A stretch of DNA of 64,000 bases from Codonopsis lanceolata. Lineage: Eukaryota; Streptophyta; Magnoliopsida; Asterales; Campanulaceae. Below the pieces are notes generated by a model. The model was not told the origin of the DNA and ran no database searches. It worked only from the letters and a program-made list of their open reading frames with translations. Each line of letters begins with the position of its first letter. The stretch's first letter is position 1. Below, piece after piece: positions 24,733 through 33,523 of this stretch. The translations under genes and the position numbers were made by a program. The stretch covers positions 19,739,642-19,803,641 of the forward strand of contig CM028383.1 in assembly GCA_013146195.2 (NCBI GenBank). The letters are read 5' to 3'.

Positions 24733-25420
24733 ATCGCTTCTCCTATGTTGGGATAAGCATTTTCAAAAAAAAAAAAAAAAAAAGCATCATCGCTTCTCCT
24801 ATGCTGGGATAAGCATTTTCAAAAAATCATCATCGTTGCTCCTATGCTGGGATAAGCATTTTCAAAAAAAAAAAAATCATCGCTTCTCCTATGTTGGGAT
24901 AAGCATTTTAAAAAAAAAATTTATTATCGCTTCTCCTATGCTGGGATAAGCATCTTCAAAAAAAAAATCTCACCGCTTTCCTATCTTTGAGGAAAGCCCA
25001 TTTCAAAAATTCAGCTTTCCCTATCTTTGGGGGAAAACTCATTTTCAAAATTCAAAAACTTTCCTATCTTTGGGGAAAGCCCATTTTCAGTTTTAAAGTT
25101 CTATCTTTGAAAGCCCATTCAAAATTTTTCCTATCTTTGAGAAAGCCCATTTCAAAAATTCCAAAGCTTTCCTATCTTTGAGGAAAGCCCATTTTCAAAA
25201 ATTCAAAAGCTTTTTCCATCTTTGGGGCCCAAAAATTCAAAAAGCTTTCCATCTGAAAGCCCATTTTCAAAAATAAAAAAGCTTTCCTAAAAGTTCAAGT
25301 TCCAGCTTTCCTATCTTTGGGGAAAGCCCATTTTCAAAAAGTAAGCTTTCCCTATCTTTGGGGAAAGCCCATTTTCAAAAATTCAAAAGCTTTCCTGTCT
25401 TTGGGAAAGCCCATTCTCAA
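24733..25420 (+). repeat. Hairpin array, families 1 and 2 (first internal copy)
   Basis: Family 1 (24,733-24,958) has about five units of 45-55 bp, each with GCTTCTCC-TATGCTG-GGATAAGC, an inverted repeat with one mismatch, separated by poly-A spacers. Family 2 (24,974-25,413) has about ten units of about 43 bp with arms GCTTTCC and GGAAAGC around TATCTTTG, followed by CCATTTTCAAAA spacers. Several family 2 units are truncated. Confidence 0.8.
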
Positions 25421-25438
25421 AAAAAGATTGCGTTTTGG

Positions 25439-26131
25439 GTGCAATGGATATTGCATTTTGTTTTGTTTCGACGCAATGGATATTGCGTTTTGTGTCACGA
25501 TGCAATGGATATTGCATCTGTTTTCTGTGTTAATGCAATGGATATTGCATTTAGTTTTGTGCGCAATGGATATTGCGTTTTGTGTCGCGATGTAATGGAT
25601 ATTGCATCGGTTTTCGATGTTAATGCAATGGATATTGCATTAAGTTTTATATCGACAGCAATGGATATTGCGTTTGTGTCGATGCAATGGATATTGCATC
25701 GTTTTCGTGTCGACGCAATGGATATTGCGTTTTGTGTCGATGCAATGGATATTGCATCCATTTTACGCGCAATGGATATTGCATTAAGTTTGTGTCATCT
25801 ATGGAATGTGTTAATCAATGGATATTGCAATGGATATTTTAAGTTTCAATGTCGACGCAATGGTCGTCATGCAATGGATATTGCGTTTTCATCGCATGTA
25901 ATGGATATTGCAATGGATATTCATAAAGTGTGTAAGCAATGGACGCAATGGATTATTAGTTTTCATGGTGCGCGATGCAATGGATATTGCATCCGTTTTC
26001 TCGTGTTAAGGCAATGGATATGCTGATGCAATGTTTCATGGTGACGCAATGGATATTGCGTTTGGTGTTCGATGCAATGGATATTGCATTTTGATATGTG
26101 CTTTTTCACTAGGTTGTAATGGATATTACAA
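25439..26131 (+). repeat. Hairpin array, family 3 with GGAT loop (first internal copy)
   Basis: About 21 units are spaced roughly 28-33 bp apart, each an inverted repeat around a GGAT loop. Stem arms vary but stay complementary: ACGCAAT/ATTGCGT, GATGCAAT/ATTGCATC, TTAATGCAAT/ATTGCATTAA, and at the end GTTGTAAT/ATTACAAC. Spacers are T-rich (TTTTGTGTC, TTTTCGTGT). Open frames through the array encode repeated MDIA words and are by-products. Confidence 0.9.
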
Positions 26132-26484
26132 CTATCTTTCCATAACATAACTTGTGCGCATTTGGTTGTTTGTTTCGGCTGGCGTTCAACTACGTTTGAT
26201 CGATTCCTTCTATTAAGGGATACGTAGGCGACCTACATTAGTAGGTCCGACCATCGAGCATTTAATTTGTAGATCTGCTTAAAAATTATACGATAACTTG
26301 CTATAGCCGACTAAAATGTCTAGGATATGGAGGTTTGATAAATTCTGCATTATAAACGCTGCCTACATTGCATATTTCTCTCTCATTTTGAAATGAAGCG
26401 AAATTGGAGAGTCTATTCTAATCAACGATGTTCGTCTACTCGAGAAGCCGCGGGTTACCCGTAGACTCCATCGTTGAGGGGCTC
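26132..26484 (+). other. 3' end of the internal region, with polypurine tract
   Basis: A non-coding stretch contains GGGATACGTAGGCGACCT, a word widespread near the 3' end of plant Tat/Athila-type elements, and ends in CGTTGAGGGG just before LTR 2, the position of the plus-strand primer. The same sequence precedes LTR 3 (30,055-30,361). Confidence 0.6.
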
Positions 26485-27632
26485 TGTAGACACCCAATTT
26501 CGTACCAGATACATGACATGACAAAAATATCAAGAAGCTGTTAAAACATTAACAAATGTCAAGTTATGAGGTCAAAATTGCAAAAACAAAGCAGGATGCA
26601 CAAAAGGACAAATGCGAGGGGACCAAAGTGTCAAAAAGGAGAAGGTTTGAGGTTTAGGCACCACCTACCAAGGGTTTGGGGATGGCTCCCAAACCCCATA
26701 GGATGGCACCCAAAGCCTCCTCCCGACCCAACAAAATTTGTTCACTCTTTCAAGTCATTTGCCGCGTTGCTGAATGGTCGTCGACAGCGATTGTACAACC
26801 TCGATGCACGGAAAGAAATCTCAAAATTCCGCGATGTCCCGGCCTCCTATAAATAGAGGCCTCCGGTCTCCTTCATTCGGTAACTTCAATTCATCCGTTA
26901 AAATTTCTCTGCGTTCTCGTTCTGTTGAAGAAATAAATACCAGATAGATCACCCACAAAGCCTCGAAACCACGCCAAACCTCCGCCAAACACAAATCCAA
27001 TCGGTAGAAGTGTACCTTAGCCCCCAGCTAGGTATCCACCCTTTTTCCCGGTCCAAAAATCGTGGATAGAAGCGGTTGCTCTTGCCCGATTTAAAAGGCG
27101 ACGAAATAGCCGATGTAGCGGTTCTTTTCGCGAAATTACCTTTCAAGTCAAACAAACAACCCGAAATAAAGCAGTTACTGCCCGATCCGAGGCGAAAAGT
27201 AACTTTCGGAAGCGATTCTGGCGCTGAATTCACACAACACACAACTTGCCGGACAGGACGGACCCGGAGAAAAAAAGACTGCTCCCCAGGGGCCAGGGGC
27301 TGAGCACCTACCTTGGATTTGTAAGCTTTTATTGTTAAAATCTTTTTATTTATATGTAATAGTATTATTTCGATCGGCCCAATGTAGATATATAAGCGTC
27401 GTCTTTGCCGGTTTTAGGAAATAGTACTAAATGTAGCCGTTATTATGGCAAAATATTTTTTAGATAAGTTTGTATTTATTTACTTTATTTATTCAATAAA
27501 GTCTTTATTTGTAAATGTATTATTTCGGTCGGTTCAATATCAAAATATAAGCGCTTATCTTTGCCCAGTTTGTTTAGGAAATAATACTAAATAGAGCCGT
27601 TATAATGGCAAAATATTTTTAAATATTACGTA
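26485..27632 (+). repeat. LTR 2 (5' part, up to the gap)
   Basis: It begins TGTAGACACCC and follows LTRs 1 and 3 through the U3 region, the TATA box (CTATAAATAG at 26,847-26,856) and the 160 bp duplicated segment, ending at the run of N. It differs from LTR 1 at many CAG/CTG positions. Confidence 0.85.
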
Positions 27633-27732
27633 NNNNNNNNNNNNNNNNNNNNNNNNNNNNNNNNNNNNNNNNNNNNNNNNNNNNNNNNNNNNNNNNNNNN
27701 NNNNNNNNNNNNNNNNNNNNNNNNNNNNNNNN
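27633..27732. other. Assembly gap of 100 N
   Basis: A run of 100 N. The left edge is LTR 2 and the right edge is internal sequence matching about 24,060 onward, so the rest of LTR 2 and up to about 5.1 kb of internal region are missing or were never present. Confidence 0.99.
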
Positions 27733-28395
27733 AAAGAAAGCGAAGAAAGCTACAAAGGCATGATCCTTGAAAACAAGCGGCTTATCTTCGCATGCATTGA
27801 AGAATGAAAATGGAAACCCATAAGGTAAAAGCTCGCTAGGTTGAAAACTTGAAAGAGGCGGCCTAGGCAAAAGTTAGAGCACAAAAAAAAAAAAAAAAAA
27901 GGAAAAGAAAGAAAAGTGGTGGCCCTCGAGGCATCGATTAGTAGGATTTACTAATCTTCTGATTGAATTCCTTTCTTTAATAATGCACTAGTCAAAAGAA
28001 AAAAAGAGAGGCAACCCTAAACTTCACTCACCTTCATCTCAAATATCACCATCAACTCCTATAGTCATGACTCTTCAAAGCCAACCAGAGGCCACATCTC
28101 AAGCTCTTATATTACATTTCCATCACATTGCCTTATCTTGTCTTAACATGTTTAAGAAACAGATGATACAAATGCACATTCAAAAGTCCTTTTTCTAAGA
28201 AAAATAAAAATTGCATTCGCATGCTTGCATCTTTTGTTTGCATACTTTTATTACATCTTATCAGGTCTTCAGTCGCATCGGCCTATAAATGTTCGGCCAG
28301 ACATCTCAAGGATCACCTCCCAAAATCCTCGCGGACATCATCAAAAGCTACACAAGGCGATCATCGACGACGATACGCCTGACACTTCATAAATC
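27733..28395 (+). repeat. Second copy of the 3' internal region
   Basis: It matches 24,065-24,730 in order: AAAACAAGCGGCTTATCTT, CGGCCTAGGCAAAAGTTAG, the A-rich tract, CATCGATTAGTAGGATTTAC and CAACTCCTATAGTCATGAC. No coding capacity is seen. Confidence 0.85.
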
Positions 28396-28398
28396 ATC

Positions 28399-29015
28399 GC
28401 TTCTCCTATGTTGGGATAAGCATTTTCAAAAAAAAAAAAATCATCATCGCTTCTCCTATGCTGGGATAAGCATTTTCAAAAAATATCATCACTTCTCCTA
28501 TGCTGGGATAAGCATTTTCAAAAAAAAAAAAAAAAAATAATCGCTTCTCCTATGTTGGGATAAGCATTTAAAAAAAAATATTTATTATCGCTTCTCCTAT
28601 GCTGGGATAAGCATCTTCAAAAAAAAAATCTCACCGCTTTCCCTATGCTGGGGAAAGCCCATTTCCAAAAATTCAAAAGCTTTCCCTATGCTGGGGAAAG
28701 CTCATTTTCAAAAATTCAAAAAGCTTTCCTATCTTTGGGGAAAGCCCATTTTCAAAAGTTCTAAAGCTTTCCCTATGCTGGAGAAAGCCCATTTTAAAAA
28801 ATTCCAAAGCTTTCCCTATGCTGGGGAAAGCCCATTTTCAAAAATTCAAAATCTTTTCCTGTGCTGGGGAAAGCTCATTTTCAAAAGTTCCAAAGCTTTC
28901 CCTATGCTGGGGAAAGCCCATTTTCAAAAAGTTCAAAAGCTTTCCTATCTTTGAGGAAAGCCCATTTTCAAAAATTCAAAAGCTTTCCACATCTTTGAGG
29001 GAAAGCCCATTCTCA
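28399..29015 (+). repeat. Hairpin array, families 1 and 2 (second internal copy)
   Basis: Same organisation as 24,733-25,420. Family 2 loops here read mostly TATGCTGG where the first copy has TATCTTTGG; both forms occur side by side at 28,690 and 28,730. Arms GCTTTCCC and GGGAAAGC pair perfectly in most units. Confidence 0.8.
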
Positions 29016-29038
29016 ACAAAAAAAAGATTGCGTTTTGG

Positions 29039-30003
29039 GTGCAATGGATATTGCATTTTGTTTTGTGTCGACGCAATGGATATTGCGTTTTGTGTCACGA
29101 TGCAATGGATATTGCATCGTTTTTGTGTTAATGCAATGGATATTGCATTTAGTTTTATATTCGGCATAATGGATATTGCATTTTGTGTCGCGATGTAATG
29201 GATATTGCATCGGTTTTCGTGTTAATGCAATGGATATTGCATTAAGTTTTCTATCGGCGCAATATGGATATTGCGTTTTGTGTCCACGATGCAATGGATA
29301 TTGCATCTTTTTAAAATGTCGGCGCAATGGATATTGCGTTTTGTGTTCGCGATGCAATGGATATTGCATCCATTTTTAATTAATGCAATGGATATTGCAT
29401 TAAGTTTGTCAACCTTGCAATGGATATTGTGTTTTTGTGTTAAATAATGCAATGGATATTGCATCCGTTTTCGTGTTAATGCAATGGATATTGCATTAAG
29501 TTTTGTCGACGCAATGGATATTGCGTTTTATGTCACGATGCAATGGATATTGCATCCGTTTTCGTGTTAATGCAATGGATATTGCATTTAGTTTAAATGT
29601 CGACGCAATGGATATTGCGTTTGTGTTGCGATGCAATGGATATTGCATCATTTTTCATGTCGACGCAATGTATATTGCGTTTTGTGTCCGCGATGCAATG
29701 GATATTGCATCCGTTTTTAAATGTTAATGCAATGGATATTGCATTAAGTTTTGTGTCGACGCAATGTATATTGCATTTGTGTTGCGATGCAATGGATATT
29801 GCATCGTTTTTCGATGTCGGCGCAATGTATATTGCGTTTTGTGTCACGATGCAATGGATATTGCATCCGTTTTCGTGTTAATGCAATGGATATTGCATTA
29901 AGTTTTGTGTCAACGCAATGGATATTGCGTTTTTGTTTAATGCAATGGATATTGCATTTTGATATGCACTTTTTCACTAGGTTGTAATAGATATTACAAC
30001 TAT
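29039..30003 (+). repeat. Hairpin array, family 3 with GGAT loop (second internal copy)
   Basis: About 31 units, longer than the first copy. A higher-order pattern is visible: ACGC-type, GATGC-type and TTAATGC-type hairpins often follow one another as a trio of roughly 95 bp (for example 29,470-29,600 and 29,640-29,770). A few units have GTAT in the loop in place of GGAT. It ends with the same TTGTAAT/ATTACAA unit as the first array. Confidence 0.9.
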
Positions 30004-30361
30004 CTTTCCGCATAACACATGCGCATTACAACACTTGATCCCCATGGGTTGTTTGTTTCGGCTTAGGCGAACTACGTTTGTCGATTCCTTTTATTAAAGG
30101 ATACGTGGGCGCCTACATTAGTAGGTCAGACCATCGAGCATTTAATTTGCGAATCGCTTAAAAGCTACGATAACTTGCTATAAGCGACTAAAAATGTCTA
30201 GGATATGGAGGTTTGATAAATTCTTTGCATTATAATTGCTACCTCTTGCATATTTCTCCCTCATTTTGAAATGAAAGCGAAATTGGAGAGTCTATTCTAA
30301 TCAACGATGTTCGTCTACTCAGTAAGGCTGCGGGTTACAGTAGACTCCATCGTTGAGGGGC

Positions 30362-32298
30362 TGTAGACACCCCAATTTCGTACCCCAAATACATGACATG
30401 ACAAAAATATCAAGAAGCTGTTAAAACATTAACAAATGTCAAGTTCTGAGGTCAAAATTGCAAAGGACAAAGCGAGGATGCACAAAGGACAAATTGCGGG
30501 GGGTGACAAAATGTCAAAAAAGTTTGAGGTTTAGGCACCACCTACCAGGGGTTTGGGGTGGCGCCCAAACCTCCATAGGTGGCACAAACCACCTCCCACT
30601 CACTGTTCATCCAACAATTTGCCGCATTGCACAATTCGTCGAGCAGCGGTGTACAACCCTCGATGCACGGGAAGAAATCTCAAAATTCAGCGATGTCCCA
30701 GCCTCCTCCTATAAATAGAGGCCTCCGGCTCCTTCATTCAGCGTTCAATTCATCCGTAAGATTTCTCTGCGTTCTCGTTACGCTGAAGAAATAAATACCG
30801 ATAGATCACCCACAAAAGCCTCGAAACCCTGCCAAACCTCCGCCAAACACAAATCCAACCGGTAGAAGTGTACCTTAGCCCCCGACTAGGTATCCACCCC
30901 TTTTCCCGGTCCAAAAATCGTGGATAGAGCGGTTGCTGCCCGATTTAAAAGGCGAAATAGCGATGGTAAGCGTTACTGCGCCCAAATTCGGCCTTTTCGG
31001 TCAAACAAACAACGAGAAATAAGCAGTTACCTGCCCGATCCCGAGGCCAAAAAGTAACTTTCAGAGCGATTCTGCCGCCCAAATTCACACAACACACAAC
31101 TTCAACCACCGGACCAAAAAAAGACTCTCTCTCCTCGAGGGGAGGCGAGCACACCCCTACGCCGTTTGTAAGCTTTTATTGTTAAAGTCTTTTATTTCTA
31201 TGTAATAGTATTATTTCGATCCGGCCCAATGTAGATATATAAGCAGTTGTGCTGCCCGGATTTTATTAGGAAATAGTACTAAATGTAGCCGTTATTATGG
31301 AAAAATATTTTTAGATAAGTTTATATTTATTTACTTTATTTATTCAATAAAGTCTTTATTTGTAAATGTATTATTTCGGTCGGTTCAATATCAAAATATA
31401 AGCGATTATCTTTGCCGGATTTTGTTAGGAAATAATACTAAATAAAGCCGTTATAATGACAAAATATTTTTAAATGTGTATGCGTAATTATTGGAAAGAG
31501 GCAGTGCTAGTCCGTAAATAATGTGGCCACGAATGTATTTGTTTAAATTTCCCTTGTCATTATAATACCTTATTTATTTGCTAAGTAAATGTGACAATAA
31601 GCATACTTCAGCCAAAAACGTTTCGAGACAGAAAGGGCGAGTTGGGTGCCTAGCACCTTCCCAACTCGTAACTTAGCCTCCGAACCCGCTTTCTAAAATC
31701 TACGGTTTCTTTTCGGTTTTCCTTTATTTTTGCCTTAAAATAAAGGTGGTGACTCTAAAACATTTTGGATCCGATGGGGCCTCGCAACATATCTTTCTTT
31801 GCACTTTCACGTTCTCCCTAAACAAGGGAGAATGGGAATGGAAAGGTGATTTATTCCTATGTCTGGTATCCCTAAACAAGGGATAACTTGGCGTAGAAAA
31901 CCCAAAGCACTCATAGTGATCCGAAATAGGCCATAAGGCTATTTTCATAAAATCCATAGTGGGGGCGTCGCAATATTCTTTCTTGCACTTCTCTATTTTC
32001 CCTGAAAGATAAAGGGGAGAATGGGAATGGAAGAGTAATGCATTCCCATATCCTATTATTCACGAAATAAGGGATAACTTGACATGGGAAACCATTAGTT
32101 CCCATATTGGATACAAAATCCACTCAGGGCAACCGAGGCACATTCGAACGTGCTACTATAGACAGCACTCCTCTCGCACTTTGGATTTCGTCTTCCCCTA
32201 AACAAGGGAGGGTGGAGCGAGAAGCGGTGGTGTCCCGCATCCGCGCACCCTATCCAAGGGCACGCGGGGCGCGGGAGCACATTCCCGGGAACCTCACA
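30362..32298 (+). repeat. LTR 3 of the Tat/Ogre-like element (complete, uninterrupted)
   Basis: A complete 1.94 kb LTR, TGTAGACACCCC to GAACCTCACA, followed by the target-site duplication GACGT. It has the TATA box at 30,709, the duplicated 160 bp segment (about 31,165-31,480), the hairpin at 31,637-31,669, and the CCTCTCGCACTTTGG site at 32,170 that is split by the solo LTR in LTR 1. Confidence 0.9.
30709..30718 (+). promoter_or_regulatory. TATA box of LTR 3
   Basis: CTATAAATAG, identical to those in LTRs 1 and 2. Because LTR 3 has plus-strand orientation, transcription from it would run into the split gene relic antisense to that gene. Confidence 0.65.
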
Positions 32299-32303
32299 GA
32301 CGT

Positions 32304-32673
32304 GGCCAAAGAAACTGTTACCATTTCTTGCCAAGTTCATCCTAGAGTAGAATTCGTCAACCAATTTGAGGCTATAGAATTCTTCTCGAAATGTGAGAAT
32401 GGGGATGAGTGCAGAGCATTGAAGGATGTTGAAGATGGTTCCTCCTACAATGTTGTTAATAAGGAATTGTTCCACTTGTATAGTTTGGCCCAAAATGTAG
32501 GTAGAGAGACATACTCTGGTTGAGAACCTATCGAGTACAAGTGGTGAATTGACTGCAACTGAGTCTCCAGGGTTGTTTCCGGACAAAGAAGCAATGGAAG
32601 AATTAAGAGTAGAAGAGAGAAGATTTGGAGTTTTAAAAGAATTATAGTCTTTTAAGATGGAGTCAGGAGGCAT
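32304..32673 (-). pseudogene. 5' fragment of the unidentified split gene
   Basis: A minus-strand frame starts with an ATG at 32,673 and runs about 120 codons to the Tat/Ogre insertion site. Words such as DRFSTRVCLSTYILGQTIQ and SLKLVDEFYSRMNLARNG look protein-like, but I recognise no domain. The rest of the gene lies 18.7 kb away at 13,568-13,038, with the stop near 7,214, giving roughly 300 codons before insertion; a one-base frame change near the junction and an in-frame TAG are already present. A plus-strand frame through the same DNA is also open but shorter and lacks a continuation on the other side. Confidence 0.45.
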
Positions 32674-33265
32674 TAATTAATAGTATTTTATGAAAGATTT
32701 TATAGAGGAAAAGGGGTTTATAAATTGTTGTATTGGTATCTGTTCCTAGAAAGTTATGACAGAGATTTGAAGCAGCGATTTAATTGATACATGTCATGAC
32801 GTTGATTAAAAAAGATGATTGTTTAAATGAAAGAGAGTCAATTCATGTTGTTGGTTTAAGTTTGAATTTAATACCAATTTTTAAGAATTTCAAATTTAAT
32901 TGGGTATACGATACCAATTGAATATTTTGGGCTTCGAGTAGAGTATGTTTTGATATTAGAAAAGAAAGGGTTTGATGACATTTGAAAGTTCAAAGCCTAT
33001 TAATAAAGTTTTGCAATACTGATAGGGATGAAGGCAGAGATTTGCAAGACTGATGGAAGGATTTCCAAAATCTCAACGCTACCATCTATCCCAAAAGATA
33101 TAGTTGTTGCTCAGGTGCAAGGACTCCTTAAGTCATAGTCATCCTTTAGAAGGTAGGATTACAGTGAAAATGGGTAAGCAAGAATTGGTTATATAAAGAG
33201 GTGTGATCAGCAGAAGTGAAAGTCTACTGATACTGAGTGAATGAAGAAGTAGGACCAAATGTAAT
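32674..33265. other. Upstream of the split gene, no coding sequence
   Basis: AT-rich sequence. A plus-strand TTATATAAAG lies at 33,190-33,202, directed away from the split gene. From about 33,266 the sequence becomes similar to the leader of the Tat/Ogre-like element at 19,235. Confidence 0.35.
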
Positions 33266-33523
33266 TAATATGAATAAATAGTTTCCCCACTTTTCTTTCT
33301 ATATATTGATGTGAATGGCTGTCACACTTCCTCGCTCCATCCCTTTGGGATTCAAACTAATCAACCGAGAAAATCCACCAACAAACAAAAAGACAGACCA
33401 TTACTGTTTATTGCTTTATACTTGTAAAAAAAGTTTCCTGCCTTTTCTTAGTTGACTCACACACGTTCACTCACATAGAATTTTTTTTAAAAGGAAGCAG
33501 GGACGTCACCCTGCAAAGATTTA

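Larger units (their letters stand above)
13575..32298 (+). mobile_element. Tat/Ogre-like Ty3/gypsy element in LTR-internal-LTR-internal-LTR form
   Basis: Three LTR copies begin with TGTAGACACCC (13,575; 26,485; 30,362), and the two complete ones end in ACCTCACA (18,937; 32,298). The 5 bp target-site duplication GACGT lies only at the outer ends: 13,569-13,573 (with one extra T before the LTR) and 32,299-32,303. The internal region between LTRs 1 and 2 has a tRNA-Arg-like primer-binding site and a Tat/Ogre-type gag, then long non-coding sequence and hairpin arrays, and no reverse transcriptase. It would therefore depend on a helper element. The second internal region is represented only by its 3' part after the gap at 27,633-27,732. 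The arrangement fits unequal recombination between LTRs; an assembly effect cannot be excluded because of the gap. Confidence 0.85.

Noticed and set aside
25358..29881. Open frames through the hairpin arrays encoding repeated MDIA words
   Set aside because: They arise on both strands in several frames from the repeated GGATATTGC unit; not genes.
25439..30003. CRISPR-like appearance of regularly spaced palindromic repeats
   Set aside because: Spacers are not unique, stems vary in step, and the host is a plant retrotransposon; there are no cas genes.
33188..33202. TATATAAAG as promoter of a gene to the right
   Set aside because: No gene follows; a transposon leader begins about 70 bp downstream.
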